Origin: Dioscorea cayenensis subsp. rotundata
Lineage: Eukaryota > Streptophyta > Magnoliopsida > Dioscoreales > Dioscoreaceae
DNA: 64,000 nucleotides
NCBI RefSeq assembly: GCF_009730915.1
Contig: NC_052473.1
Coordinates: 18,248,100-18,312,099 of the forward strand
Direction of reading: 5' to 3'
Part shown: piece by piece, positions 50,600-63,650 of the stretch
How positions within the stretch are numbered: the stretch's first letter is position 1
How the letters are laid out: each line of letters opens with the position of its first letter
Program-made: the position numbers and the translations under genes
Notes under the pieces: model-generated
Told to the model about the DNA's origin: nothing
The model's input: the letters and a program-made list of their open reading frames with translations, nothing else
The model's database searches: none

Positions 50600-51660
50600 G
50601 TTTTTACCAATCACCCCCTTGACAATCTCAAAACTTTTTTTAAATCCCTGACTTTTCAAAATTATCTAAAACCCCTTAAATTAAGAACCCGTAGATACTG
50701 TGACTAGTGTTTTTATGGTTGATAAATTAATAAACATAAAATATATATATATATATATATATACATATATATATTTAAAAATAATCAACAAAATAACAAT
50801 TTTTTTATGCATCAATTATTTAAGACACTTTATGGCAACTTATCAATTTAATTATTTTTCACCATTTTTCCCTACAATAAAAAAAAAAAAAGAATTGAAG
50901 GTTTAATCCCGTAATTTGACGTCTCAAGGGGGGCTATTCATAAAATTGAGTTAATTTGTGGTTTTTTATACAAGTGATCTTTTAGTGTGGCAGAGTGGAT
51001 ACAAAAGAGAAGAAAGATTTATTTCCTTCTTTAGAAGTGTTATGGGATTTGGAACCCCAAAAAGTGGGAGAAAAATAAAAATAAAAATTCAAAAATAAAT
51101 AAAATAAATAAATAAAAAGTCAACGCAAAGGAAAGGTTGTCATGCTAGTGTTTTAGTCAACTCTAATGGTCATCTTGTTGGAGATGATCCGACAAAAGAT
51201 TTTGTTGTGTTTTTAAAGCACTTGTGCAGTAATAATAATGTGCATGGCTCTAAACTCTCAAGTCAGATGTTGATGGAATGGAATGAAATGAACAACATTT
51301 GAATTTGGTAATAAAAATCAAAATAACAATAACAACAAAATACATAGTCTACATCATACACCACAACATCCCCCAAAAAACTACAACAACACTGGTTTTG
51401 AAATTCATAACTAATTATCAGAAGAGCAAATGGTCCTGCTTCCCAGTTTCCATCTCTTTTCTTTCTTTTCTACATCCATTTGAAAACTAATTTGTTTTTC
51501 CTTCCATGTCCTCCAAGAAACCGGAACCGGGAACCGGGACCGATACGCCTGTGTATAGAGTTCAATGAGATGTTAATCGGAATCGAATTCAAGTTTCGAT
51601 AGTATTTTAAAGTAGTTGCATTGTAATTTGTATGCATACCTTGATAAATATTTACCTGGC
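50600..51660. other. AT-rich intergenic DNA
   Basis: Includes (TA)n at about 50,740-50,774. No gene seen. Confidence 0.5.
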
Positions 51661-51670
51661 TGAGTTTGTT

Positions 51671-54600
51671 TTATCCATTAACAACCCTTTGAGGATCCAA
51701 TTGGCCACTGCAGTAACTGGAAGGAACTGCAGAAAGCTCTAACCTTCCTTTCCATTCCTGGCCTGCCTTCAGAGTGATCTGTTTCTCAACGGTAGCCGCC
51801 TCGACACATAACATATACTTGTACTCATTGTCACCGAAATCGGGCATGGCTTTAGCTTTCTTGTCCCAGGGATTCCACACAACTGACAAATAGGAATTTT
51901 TTTATATATACTGTTAAGTTTGCGAAATTTGTATTGAATAAGTGGCATGAAGTTGTTTAGCTTACCGATGTCTGGAAGACCGTCTTTACGCAGAACGAAC
52001 GTTCTTTTTCTTTGATGATCGATGATTGCAATCTTGGTTGGTGCACCGAGATACACTCTGTCCACCTATTTGTGCATAAGAGTGTTAATTTCATGGTTCA
52101 GGCATTATGAACTAACTTATGTTGGTCATATACTCACTTCAGATTCAAATGTTAGAGCATCTCCTTGCTCTGTAAACCTTTTCTTTCCTTGTAAATTATC
52201 GAGATAGTCCAATGTCTCAAGACCTTCAACACGGACTTCGCTGAAATTTACATTCGATTTTAGTCTCACGGGAAGTGGGAAATCGAAGACTGAAAGCTCA
52301 ACAAGTTAGCAGATTTTCAAAGCTTTTCAAATGTGATCAACATAACAATGATCGAAAAAAATTAATTTGTGTAAGCTTACTATTCTATCAAATAAAAACA
52401 ATACAGAGTGTGGACACAGAACAAGCAATGGGAAAGACACATTGTACTGAATTTGCTCATCCAGATTAAAAAGTTTGCATGTGCATAACAATATGCACCT
52501 GTTTAAGATGGTTATGAGGATAAACATGACAAGAAGTTGAAAATTGATGGCCAAACCTGATATCAGTGACCTGCAAGCATGTGTGATATGACGCTGTGAA
52601 CGAGAAAGACTTTCCATCGACACTGGTGTTTCTTATGCGCGAGGTGAGCAACAGATCTCCTCCAGGTCCAAGTGTGACTCTCAGACGGCATTCACAGCTG
52701 CAGTCACAAAGAAAACCAGTAACTGAATATGTTAGACGACAATGTGATTAATAATTATCTTTCACTGAAATCAAACAAATTTTCAGGTTCAAACCAGTGA
52801 GGCCAAATCCTGTGATCTGCTTCAGATAACTTGAGTATTAAATCAACAAAAGTCCTGTTGGTACTGGTAGGTGGAAAAGGAGGAGGATCAGGATCAATGC
52901 TCCACATCATGTTCCTTGCAAATCCATGATGTTCAACAACTCCATGGGTTCCAAACTGTGGTTGCACAATTTCACATTAGGAAGCCCAGTACAACCCAAA
53001 CAAAGAACTGTTTGCTTCATAACATATATATATATATATATATATATATCAAAGGAACGTACTTGAGGAAAGGATAACGCAATGCCGCCACGTACTGCTT
53101 TTGGAGAATTAAAAGTTGCCTACAAAGATCAGAAACGACAAACAGGAATGCCGTAAAAAAACATTTTTCAGATAAAACCAGCAAGCATCAGAAGATCATA
53201 AGATGAATAAAAGAAAAAAAAAACAGAATTAAAACTTGTCTACAAAGATCAGAAACGACAAACAGGAATGTCGTTAAAAAAACATTTTTCAGATGAAACC
53301 AACAAGCATAAGAAGAATCAGAAGAATCATAAGATGAAGGAAAGAATCCTTGCTTTTTCTTTGATAAACACTCAAAAGCAACTAGAGTACATGCTTGGCT
53401 ATAGGCATATGAACATGTCCTACTGACCTAGCATTCAAAGATTTGAACTGCAGCTGACAACATGTCAATTGTGAGTTCCAATAAAACCTTCCAATCACTA
53501 TAGGCAAATGACAAGTAATCCCATACAAGATCCTTTACAACAATGACGTAAAATCTCTATACATCATGTCAAAACGACAAATCAAGCAAACGACAAGTCA
53601 AGTAAAATAAGTGCTGTTGCTACCTTGTTGCTGATAAAAAGCAACTCTTCTCCGAGATCATTTTTCCAAGATGTCACTTGGCCACCACGTAGATACACCT
53701 GCACCCACGCAAATGGATATTGAAAAAATGAGTGAAACTGTGGAAGGAAAACAGGAAAAATGGCAACAAATACAGTAAGAAATCCACTTTGATCAAGAAG
53801 TTCATTTTTTTTTTTCAATCAGACTAGTCAAGGAATTGTTCAAAACAAATGACAAATGCCCAACCATCTGGATAATGATTCCATGTCAATGAGTTTCTAA
53901 CAAGATATCCATAGCACAGAGAAGCACATCAAAGCTTTTCAAATTTGTTAAGTCTTCACCAAATTACATGACACTATATATAAATAACAGAACTTGATCA
54001 GAAGATGGACTTCAGAAGAAGTATTAGTAGAACTAAAAAGTACCAACCAGAACCAGAAGTCCTGTGAGATTTTCCTGAAAAATCATGTCAGAGTCACTTC
54101 ATAGTACAAAGCAACACTAAAAACCATCATTTTGGAATTTGGAGTACTATAGGCAATGGTTGTACAGTGCCTTTTCACAAGTCTGAGAAAAACTCAACAA
54201 CTACTTAAATTTCCAACATAAAGTCGATACTTCTAGGCCTCTTTTTCCAAAGCAATGATGATGATAAGCATATGCAAAAACTAAAGGAACATCATCAAAC
54301 AGTGTCCTTAACCTTATCCTCATCTCCCTACACATTATGAACATTAGATGAACATAAAACAACTAAAATTACTAATCTCATACATCAAAATTGTCTCTTT
54401 TTTTCTTCAAAATCAAATTAACTCCCAAAAAAACCACAAAATTAGATAACATTCATGAATCCTATCAAAAAAAAAAAATCACCAAAATCCTTTCATTTTC
54501 TCCAATGGAATTCACATTAATTAAAGATAACGAAACCAAAGTTCATAGCCACCATCAGATCCAAAAGAACCCCTTCGATTGCATCTCCATCAAAGATCAA

Positions 54601-54719
54601 AAGAGAGAGATATATAACGAGATAAGAAGAACCTCAGCAGCGCTACCGCGAATCTCTTTGAGAACAAGCTTTTGGAGGCCATTCACGCCCTCGCAAAGCC
54701 TCACTGAAGGACTCTCCAT
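51671..54719 (-). CDS. Glucose-6-phosphate 1-epimerase (aldose-1-epimerase family)
   Basis: Interconverts alpha- and beta-glucose 6-phosphate. Eight GT-AG exons join in phase to 311 residues: 54,719-54,633; 53,698-53,624; 53,119-53,063; 52,955-52,795; 52,697-52,557; 52,240-52,138; 52,065-51,966; 51,882-51,671. Family landmarks are GGQVTSWKNDLGEELLFIS, RGGIALSFPQFG, EHHGFARNMMW (catalytic-type His at about 83), GPGGDLLLTSRIRNT, TKIAIIDHQRKRTFVLRKDG, VVWNPWDKKAKAM, MLCVEAATVEK (Glu at about 269) and SSYCSGQLDP near the C-terminus. No targeting peptide is apparent, so it is probably cytosolic. The length is normal for plant members. Exon 5 begins with CCECRLRV after WPH, where I recall a less Cys-rich sequence in relatives; this could be natural variation. 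A tandem duplication alters the intron before exon 3. Confidence 0.9.
53104..53342. repeat. ~120-bp tandem duplication across an intron acceptor
   Basis: Unit 1 (about 53,104-53,215) contains the acceptor and first bases of epimerase exon 3. Unit 2 (about 53,225-53,342) lies inside the upstream intron and retains an altered acceptor. Both share TACAAAGATCAGAAACGACA. Confidence 0.85.
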
Positions 54720-54772
54720 CTCCCACACTCTCCAAACCAGCCAAGAACCCAAACCCTCTTCTCTCCTTCTCT

Positions 54773-54791
54773 CTCTCTCTCTCTCTCTCTC
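54773..54791. repeat. (CT)n microsatellite in epimerase 5' leader
   Basis: About nine CT units roughly 55-70 bases upstream of the start codon on the gene's strand (GA in gene orientation). Confidence 0.85.
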
Positions 54792-54899
54792 GGTCTCGCT
54801 CTTGCTCGGCGGAGAAGACGACGAGAACAATGGAAAAAAAGAAGGAAGGGAAAGACAGCAGCAAATATAGCACTAGTGTATGGACCGTTTCCCAACCCG

Positions 54900-55370
54900 T
54901 TTCCCAATCCTTGTTACGTTTCCCAACTTTTTGACTTATCGGATTCGGGTCCCATTTTTAATCCTAAATCATCACAAATTATGTATACATCCTTAAAAAT
55001 ATTTCCACTCTCATTGTATTTTTATATGATTTTTTTTAAAATTTCTGGTTGTAATTATTTATAAATATATTATATATCAATGTATCCGGAAAATATTATT
55101 AATTATTAGAATAAAATTTTAAAGATAATTACATATACAGATTCAAAATGTTTCCACTTTCGTATATTTTTTTTATATATTTTTTTGCATTTAAATTTAT
55201 AATTATTGATAAAATAAGTAAATGTATCTTGGAAAATAGAATTGATAGAATAAAACTTTCAAAATAATAAAATTTTGGTCAAATGAGTTTTTTTTCTAAG
55301 AGGAATGATTAATTATTATATATATACAATCTAGGAATATATCCAAAAATAAATAAATAAATATATATAT
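54900..55370. other. AT-rich promoter-side DNA, no gene seen
   Basis: Upstream of the epimerase gene. It contains the repeated phrase CGTTTCCCAA three times near 54,890-54,930. Confidence 0.4.
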
Positions 55371-55372
55371 AT

Positions 55373-55750
55373 TTAGGCGGTGCGGATGCGGATTTTGGAG
55401 TACCGAACCCATTAATAGGATGGAAACGGGTGAGAAATGGTGAAAAAGGAGAGAAACGGTTTCCCTTTGCCACGCGGAACCGAGCTTGGCTTTTAACACG
55501 TGGACAGACAGTTACGAAAGCAACATATATCCTCAATAAAAATAAAAATAAAAATATATATAATATATATTTATATTTATTCTTTTTTCTTTAGGCGGTG
55601 CGGATGCGAATTGGGAATATAGAACCCGTTAGTGAAGATGGAAACGGGAACGTATGAAAAAAAGGAAGAGAAACGGTTTCCCTTGGACAGGTGGAAACAA
55701 GCATGGCTTTTAACACGTGGACAGGCAGTTACGAAAGCGGTGCGTCGCAT
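55373..55750. repeat. ~218-bp tandem duplication with CACGTG in each unit
   Basis: Both units begin TTAGGCGGTGCGGATGCG (55,373 and 55,591) and share AGAGAAACGGTTTCCC and GGCTTTTAACACGTGGACAG. They lie about 0.65-1.0 kb upstream of the epimerase start codon. The G-box-like CACGTG is at 55,497-55,502 and 55,714-55,719. Confidence 0.8.
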
Positions 55751-55899
55751 TCGGATTATGACATGCACCCCAAAAAGTGACCAAGAAACCGACACGCATG
55801 CAAGATGTCTTACACTAACCAATGAAATTTGTCTCGTTTGCCAAGGTCACTCAATATTTACTTTTTTTTCTTTATTATTTACTAGGAAAATTTCATGAA

Positions 55900-57200
55900 A
55901 TAAATATTTTTAGAAGATTAATCCGCCAATTCTTTCTCACCTTCATCCACTTTTGTGTTGTATTACTTAATAATAGATGTTTTTTTTGAATATAAAGATA
56001 TGACAGTCGACAATCTGTGGGAGATTTGACCCATGGCTCACTTCATTATCAATTTAAATTTATCCAATGGTTGACTTGTGTTGTATTAATTCCACATTTA
56101 AATAACTTAGTTAAAAATTTAAAATCAAGTTTAATGAATTAATTCTTCCCACCTTTTTACTTCTCTCATTTCAAAGTTTTTATTTACTTTTTTTACTTAT
56201 TTATTTAAAAAATTTAAGAAACATTAAATATAGGTTTTCTAAATTTATTCTACACGTTTCAATAAATCATATATGTTCTATTAAATTATATTTTTAAATA
56301 AAAAAATAGTATTTTAGTATACTTTATTATAAATTTTAAATTATTAATTAATATTAATTTATTTTTTTAATCTTGTTAAACAAGTATAATAAAATCCAAA
56401 AATTTCATATTAAATGGCTCATCACTATCAAACATTAAATAAATATAATTTTAGAATATTAATATACTTTATTATAAAATTTAGATTATTAACCAATTTA
56501 ATTAATTTTTTAATCCTGTAAACAAGTAAAAATAATCGGTGAGAGTGTATTAAATATTAAAATCCAAAAAATTAATATTAAATGACTCTTCACTATCAAC
56601 ATCAAAATTGTCGGATTTCTTGTACTAAAACACTGTTATATATATTTTTTTAAAAATAATAATAAGTTAAAAATGAAATGATTGGTTAATTCCATAAGAT
56701 ATTCTAACTAATAATTAAGTTATGAAGCTTTACGTGGCGATTGATGTGCCATGCATGACTCGGCAACTAGGAAACTTGCCAAGAGAATAATGCAATGGTA
56801 AATACATTATTGGTATAAACTTCATAAATTGTATTAATGTCATGCCACGTATCACATGCAAATCAATTCCTTCAATGAATGATTGAATTAATCATAAGCA
56901 TGGATTGAATCATTCAGGAACATTTAACATGCTCTTAAAATTCAATTGCCATTTTCCTTTGATTATGATTGACTCTTGCTTCCATTAATTAATAAACTTA
57001 CATTATTCAAAACATGCCTTACTTTGGCACTCTCACCATAAATCCGCTATCTTGGATTTAGACTCAAACTCTGTTAAAACACTTATTATTTTTTACAACT
57101 TCACTTTTGAATATATGAAATATTTTGATAATTTTTTTAATGTTATATATATCTCATATGAAATTAATATTCTCTTTTTATTAAGATCGATGCTACTATT
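55900..57200. other. AT-rich intergenic DNA
   Basis: Two related AT-rich phrases near 56,390-56,430 and 56,560-56,605 (AATATTAAATG.CTC.TCACTATCAA) hint at an old duplication. No gene seen. Confidence 0.4.
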
Positions 57201-57223
57201 ATAAATATATATATATATATATA

Positions 57224-57494
57224 TAGGATCAATCCTCTATGCACGTTCACAGATTAAAAATCTGTGAACGTTGCTTTGGACTGCTGGATTTCGATCCAAC
57301 GGTCGGACACTATTCAATGAACAGTGTTGCTATGCTTATGAACAGTAGTACAGTAAAAAATGGGTTGTACAGTAAAAACAAAATTAAAACTAATGAACTC
57401 ATTAATTTAAGATTAGCTCTACTGCAGCTAAAGGTTAGCATTACTGTAGCTCTATGTGGACGTCTATGCACGTCCACAGAGAACCTTTTCTCAT

Positions 57495-57497
<3 letters not shown>
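57224..57497. mobile_element. MITE-like hairpin element between (TA)n runs
   Basis: Begins GGATCAATCCTCTATGCACG. A perfect 13-bp inverted repeat (ACGTTCACAGATT / AATCTGTGAACGT, 3-bp loop) lies at 57,243-57,271. A second hairpin, GTGGACGT...ACGTCCAC, lies near the other end (about 57,455-57,478), with CTATGCACGTCCACAGAGAA after it. (TA)n runs flank it at about 57,202-57,223 and 57,496-57,522. This resembles micron-type MITEs, which sit inside (TA)n microsatellites. Confidence 0.5.
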
Positions 57498-57528
<31 letters not shown>

Positions 57529-57549
57529 ATATATGAATATGACATACCT

Positions 57550-58500
57550 TTAGATAGTTAGTTTAGTTTTTATTATTTATTTGTAATAGTATTTTAATTT
57601 TTTTTAATGAAAACGTGATTTATTTAATTTTTATAAATTAATAATATAGTTATTTTATTATTTTAAAAATAGATAAACTAAATTTTGCTATTAAAAATAA
57701 ATAAATGTGACAAAAGAGATAATATATTAAAAAAATGTAATATGAATACTCTTATAAATAAACTTAGTTTGACTAAATTTTTTATTTTTTATTTTTAACC
57801 ACGTTCATTTTAATAAACAAGAAATATGAATGAGTAAAATGACCAACAAGAATTATACAAATTAAGACAATAGTCCACCATAAGTGAAATATGATGAAAC
57901 AAAAAACTGCAATAACCAGAAAATGAAATAACTAAAAAAACACATGAAATTAAACACATAAAAATAAATATTGAACCAATACACTGTAAAAAATAGACAA
58001 ACAATAAAATATTGAAAATCACTTGAAGAGATTATGGCACACCCGAGCAAGGAACTTAGAGTTAGGAGTCCGTTACATGACTGGCCATATCTGCATGATA
58101 CCCTGAAAACTCCAAGTTATACTTTTAGTTGATAAATTATTCTTAAATCACAATCAATATTAATATTGAGTTAAAAAAAATATTATTTACTAATTTATTA
58201 TATAATTTATTTAGTGAAATTAAAACTGTGTTCGTTTAATAAGAAAAATTTAAAAAACATGAATAACCATTTTTAAAAATACCAAGCATATAATTTTGTG
58301 CCCTATTTTATTGTGTATTTATAATCAATAGTGTTATAAAACAAATAATTTATTTTTTTAACATTTATTTAAAATATTGATTGATAATTTATTTATAATA
58401 ATAATTTACAACATGTTTAGGCTGGCATATCATGAGAAAAAAAATAACAATATAATTTTAATGTTTAATTTAGCTTGATTGAGAGGAAAAAAAATAGATA
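57550..58500. other. AT-rich intergenic DNA
   Basis: No gene seen. - strand frames at 57,810-58,050 are Phe/Tyr-rich low-complexity translation. Confidence 0.4.
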
Positions 58501-58657
58501 AATAGATATCGGATCCGAACCTGATATCGGATGCTACTTAATGATCCGATAACCTTATCGGATCCTACTCTATATAATGCCTTCTTTCGAATCCGACCCG
58601 TTTTGTCGACTGGTTTGCATTCTCGTCCTCCCTCGCGTTCCGAAGATGTGCGCGATA

Positions 58658-58666
58658 AAACCCTAG
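58658..58666 (+). promoter_or_regulatory. Telo-box-like AAACCCTAG in leader of CENP-O-like gene
   Basis: AAACCCTAG about 100 bases upstream of the start codon. Such boxes are frequent near the starts of plant genes active in dividing cells. Chance occurrence is possible. Confidence 0.3.
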
Positions 58667-58765
58667 TTTTTCTTTTTTTGAGCTATTTTTTTAGCAAATT
58701 TTTCTTTGTTTTTGATCTAATGTTTTGATTTCTTTGCATGCATTGCGCATTGATGCAGTTGTGGG

Positions 58766-61700
58766 ATGGATAGTGATACCGATGAATCTGGGAGAAGGAA
58801 AGGCGGAAGGAGAAATCCTTTCAAGGTCCTAAATTTTCTCAACCATTTGGTTGTCTGATTTTGTGAATCATTGAATGCATTGATTACTTGAATCAGGGAT
58901 TTTGTGTTTTTTTTTAAAATGAAATCTCTTTTGATGAATTGGAGTGATTTTGAGAATTGGGAATGAATGTGTTTGCGCTAATGATGAAGCTTCTGTGGTG
59001 ATGAAAATCTTGAGTTTTTTGTTGTTGTTAATGTGTAGAGTGAATTGGTTTTTGATTATTTGTGAAGTTGGTTTGCTAGGATTGCCTTTTGCAAGGAAGA
59101 GATTGGGAACTTCTTTCAAATTTGTGTGCAGGAGAGACAATATTAAAGAAAATTAATGTGTTGTATTGATTTGATTTGGTTTATCTTTTTTAGTCTGAGT
59201 TGAATTCATGGTGTGGATAGAGATGGGACACCAAGTCTGTCAGGATTTTGTTTGTAACTGGCATGATTCAAGCTTTTGCCTACTTAAACCTTTTCTTGTG
59301 AGATTCTGTATGCATAGGGTTTTTGAGTGAGAGGTTTAAACACATGGTTATTCTGTCTTTCTGGTCGGATTAACTTTTAACCTAAAATTTTTAGGTTAAA
59401 TATGTTGGATGTGTTTGATTACTTTTTTTTTTTTCTTCCATATGGCTGTTAATAAATTACTTGAACTTCTTGTCTGTATACACTATACAACATATCTGGC
59501 ATATAGTTTGTCAGGAAAGAAGGTTAAGTGTCTTGAGAACAATGTATGAATCCAAGGATAACATGAATAATCTTATATGTTGTTGTTGTTGTTGTTGTTG
59601 TTGTTGTCGTTATTGTTATTTTGATTGTGATCAAACTATATTTTGTAATCTGTAGTTGTTTGTCTTTATGAGCCTTTATTTATGAAATTGGAGTATATGA
59701 TTTGAAACTGATATTTACTTTATGTTGATGTCAATTTTTTTTTTCTCTGAAACATATGCTAATTACATTGTCATTCATGTGCTACAGCAACTCGAACAAT
59801 TGAGGGCGCGTGCAGATGCAGTAACAGATGGCATTGTACGTAGCGTTGTATTCCTTAGTTTTGTTTTCCCATGTTTTATGCTAAAGGCTTTCCTTGTAAA
59901 CTCTTGGAGGATCTAATGAATTATGTCATGCCTTGCAGAACTTTGCTAGGGAAGATGATCGTAGCTTGGAGGCTTCAAGGGAAAGATGTGGGATTTACAT
60001 TAATGGCAATAGAATTGTTGTTGTAATATGTTTTTATTAAAAAATATTGGCTATGCTATTCTAATGGTGGAGTTTTTGAAATGCTCTCTTTTCAGTGTCA
60101 AAGGTTCTCAAGAGATATGAAGACTTGAAGGACCGCTTGTCAAGGTAGTCCAATTTTGGGATAATTTGTGATTAGTGGTACCATATATCTTCTTCATGTA
60201 ACATTGGATCCTTTTGTCAATGATTAGTTTCCATTATTTATTTATTTATTTATTTAAAATCTGTATTCATGATTCATCATGCCCCATTATTGACCTGCCA
60301 AATATGTGAATCTATTGACATTAATATATTAGCCTTTCTTATGTCCTCTCATGTTATTCTCTCCCTCTTTAGTACCATATAAGTTCTGAATTATATCTAA
60401 TTTTGGATGAAAACAATTTGGCGAAGAAACAAAAGAGATCTAGATCCTATTCTGTCTGGTAGAATGCCGTGTCATTGATTTCCAACTTCACATGTTAACT
60501 TTTTATGGGATAATGCTTTTTTAAATGTTCCTTGAGAAATTTCCAAGGACAGGAGACTGATTGGGGCATGCGGACAGTGTTCCTCTGTGCCTAGTATCAA
60601 AGCCTGCAGATATGCTATGCTTCTTAAACAGCTACTTGATTCTCCACCTGCATTTTTTGTGTACATTGTTTAATACTGCTTGCTAAAATGACATGTGTTG
60701 GCATTGTAATTGATGTTTCTGATATTTTTGTTCCAGTAATTTGCAATTGCGAATTGAAGTCTAGATAAATCTCTTTTTTGTTAAAATTATCTTCAATTAT
60801 TGGCTTTAAGTGAGTCAATGGGCTTCTATTCTGCCTGACATATGAAGAAGTTTGCTTCTTGAAGACATCCCAGCCTCATTTTCACGTAGTTTTGCAACTA
60901 ATTGCTTTTCTATATGGTTTCACTTCCATTAAGAACTGTGAAAGATGTTTAGATTGCAATGTTTGAAGTTGCTATTTTTCCTAAATTTCTTTACTGCTCA
61001 AAATTTTTAGTCAGTGTGAATATTATAATTCTTCCATTGAACATAAGTTGTTCCATTTCGTATGAGATACTAAATTTTTTTCTGACGAAATGAAGACTAA
61101 ATGTCTTTTACCTTTGCTGTTTTATAGAGATTCTGATAAAATGATCTATGAGCGTTTGCTAAAGGACTTTGAAGCTGCGCGAGTTGCTCAAAGTGAAGGT
61201 ATTTATATATGATTAATGTGTGCAGAGTCCTATAGTTTACAAGCAAACTTTTGTTCATTTTGATTTATTCTTCAGTATTTTTTTTTGGTCATAGAATGCC
61301 AATAACAGCTTTTATTCTTTCATATCAATTTTCATGAAGCTCTACTTGCATACTTTCCCAATAGCTTCTCTATTATTTTCTTCACTTTGGATAAATTATG
61401 GCAAACTCCTAATGGTTTCATGGGAAAGGTAGTTAAGGAATTGTGGCATCCATCATGGCAAAGAATCATAAGAAGGTTTCTTTTCATTTCTTTTGTAGCT
61501 TTGCAATTATGGTATTGTCGCTCTAATTGTGGTGCATTTTTTTGTTACATACAAACTACATACAGTGAATTTTTTTTTGCAGAAATTCTTTTGGAGGCTG
61601 AGCAGTGGAATGATGGATTATTAGCCACAATTCGAGAAAGGGTATTGCTAGCTTGTGCTCTTGAGGCCTTTGGTTATCTTTCTTGTGATTGTTTTAATTT

Positions 61701-63002
61701 TATTTCAGTCAGTTATGCATTTTTATTCAAATAGAGAACTTGATATCTTAAGGGATTAATTTTCTGAATTTAAGAATTCTTTTTTAATCCTATATGCCAA
61801 AAAATTTTGAAGCCATTGATGCTAGTTTTTAACTTGTTCTTGATTATGTGCTAAAGCTAGGAACTAACTGCCTTGATCTTGTAGACCAGGTCCACATGGA
61901 AGCTGATAGAAAAGCAATGGGTCAAACTGGCATGCCTCTGGATCCTCATTTCAATGAGAAACCTTCTTATAGAATTGGAAACAAGGTGATTATTAGCTGA
62001 TGCTCTTCAAAGGTCTACCTATGTTGGCCTCATGTCCTTTTATGGTAGTGTTTTTTCTTCTTTGAAACAAGTTCTATTAGTGTCCATTTTGACGTTTATA
62101 TTGTGTCAATACTGTTTGTTTTTGTCATAATAGCTATGTCACATTCACCAGGTATGTCTTTTTGGGTTAACATAAATTTTTTTCAAAATGTTAAGATGCT
62201 GAAATGTTTAGTAGAAGTAGAACAAGGTTAATATTTTTTCTACTGTTGAATTGCAATATCGGTTGACTTCAGACAATACTTTGCTTTTACGACTCAAAAG
62301 GTTGGGTTGTAGAAATCTTCCATATGAAAGTTAGATATGGTTGCGATCAAGTTAACAAACACTAACACCTCAAATATTATGTTTTGTTCAGTAAAGTAAC
62401 ATATTTCTAGTTGTATTAGAATTATCTGCATTTGAAATTTGATCAGTTCCTAGTTGTTTTTAATATTATATTGCTTCATTTGGATTAGGCGGGGTCTAAC
62501 TCTTCAGTTAGAGAACAATCTTGTTTGAGGTTTTATTTTATATTTCAATTTCTTATTTTTTACATATGATGCCAATAAAATAATATCATTCAGTGGCAGT
62601 GTTTGATGGTATTCCTTGTTGGACACTTCAAACATGGACTTGTCCCTTAGTTTATTTTTATTCCTAGTGTTATGACCAGTGCAATTAGTACTTTAATAGA
62701 TTTTTTTAATGCTATCTATTATAATTATCCTTTCTCATATTTTTGGTGTCTGCCTTTGTGTGTGTGTTTAAATCTGATCCATGAAAAAGCAATTGTCTAC
62801 CTGCTTAACCCGTAGAGCATCTGACACTTGAAGTTAATGAAAATCAGAGATGTGGACACTGCCAGAAAAATATATATACAAACTCATGTAAATGTTTGTT
62901 TATATATTCTTACTCATTCCATTGTTAACTGATTTTTTGGGCAGGTACTCTTTTGTTTGGAAGGTTCTAGGATAGGCATACAATATGAGACATCTTTTGC
63001 CG
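58766..63002 (+). CDS. CENP-O-like kinetochore protein, 5' part (gene continues past the window)
   Basis: Eight GT-AG exons join in phase to 163 residues before the window ends: 58,766-58,825; 59,788-59,835; 59,939-59,987; 60,096-60,144; 61,128-61,198; 61,583-61,641; 61,890-61,985; 62,945-63,002. The start MDSDTDESGRRKGGRRNPFK is short and charged. The next part is a coiled coil (QLEQLRARADAVTDGI, then KVLKRYEDLKDRLSR and MIYERLLKDFEAARVAQSEE). The last exons read KPSYRIGNK and VLFCLEGSRIGIQYETSFAG, which fits the start of the conserved CENP-O/Mcm21 domain of the constitutive centromere-associated network. The rest of that domain is outside the window, so the call rests on the coiled coil and the YETSFAG region. 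A further exon might begin near 63,939 but I could not support it. The 5' untranslated exon may end in an intron with acceptor GATGCAG at 58,758. Confidence 0.65.
59578..59606. repeat. (TTG)n microsatellite in CENP-O-like intron 1
   Basis: About nine TTG units. A frame through them gives a Cys run that is not a real protein. Confidence 0.9.
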
Positions 63003-63129
63003 GTACTTTGTTTCACGAGGCTTGCATACTTTTGTGGTTTATAAATTGTTGTTTAATTGTATAGAAAATTTAATGATCTTCACTCAAGTCATGTATAACT
63101 TTGTGCACATATAATCAATGTTTTATAAT

Positions 63130-63650
63130 TAGGGCAGAGCATCGGTAACCGAACCGAATTATCGGTTAACCGAACCAAATTACATTAAAAAATGAGAGGG
63201 GAAAAACTGAAATTAACCAAACCGAAATCTTTCGGTTCGGTTATTAACCGAAATTTGTTATTTAACTGAAATTTTATAAAAATGCTTTTAAATCATTTGT
63301 AATTTTTCGGTTTGGTTATTAAACCGAAATTTTGTAAATTAATATGATTATTATATAGTAATACTGGACCTGGCCCATTTGGGTTTGGGACCTTGGTGAT
63401 AATGGTAATGGGCTTATAAATTAATAATATTAATATATGACTTATACAACATATATATTTTTTTAATGTATGTAATTTATTCGGTTCGGTTTCGGTTACA
63501 CCGAATTATTTTACAACAAAACCAAACCAAATACCAAATTATCAATAAAATTGTTACCAAACCAAACAAAAAAAAAATTCGTGAACCGAATTTCTTATTC
63601 GGTTTGGTTCGGGTTTGATATTCGGTTTTTCCGAATAATGCTCACCCCTA
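63130..63650. mobile_element. hAT-type non-autonomous element in an intron of the CENP-O-like gene
   Basis: Inverted ends TAGGGCAGAGCATCGG and (in reverse) TAGGGGTGAGCATTCGG enclose 521 bp rich in CGGTTCGGTT/AACCGAACCG phrases. Flanking octamers TTTATAAT (63,122-63,129) and CTTATAAT (63,651-63,658) match at 7 of 8 positions, as expected for a hAT target-site duplication. Confidence 0.8.

Noticed and set aside
54597-54907. Arg/Glu-repeat open frames around the epimerase start
   Set aside because: They translate the (CT)n/(GA)n leader repeat; the supported start is the ATG at 54,719.
59461-59655. Frame with a run of Cys
   Set aside because: Translation of a (TTG)n microsatellite inside intron 1 of the CENP-O-like gene.
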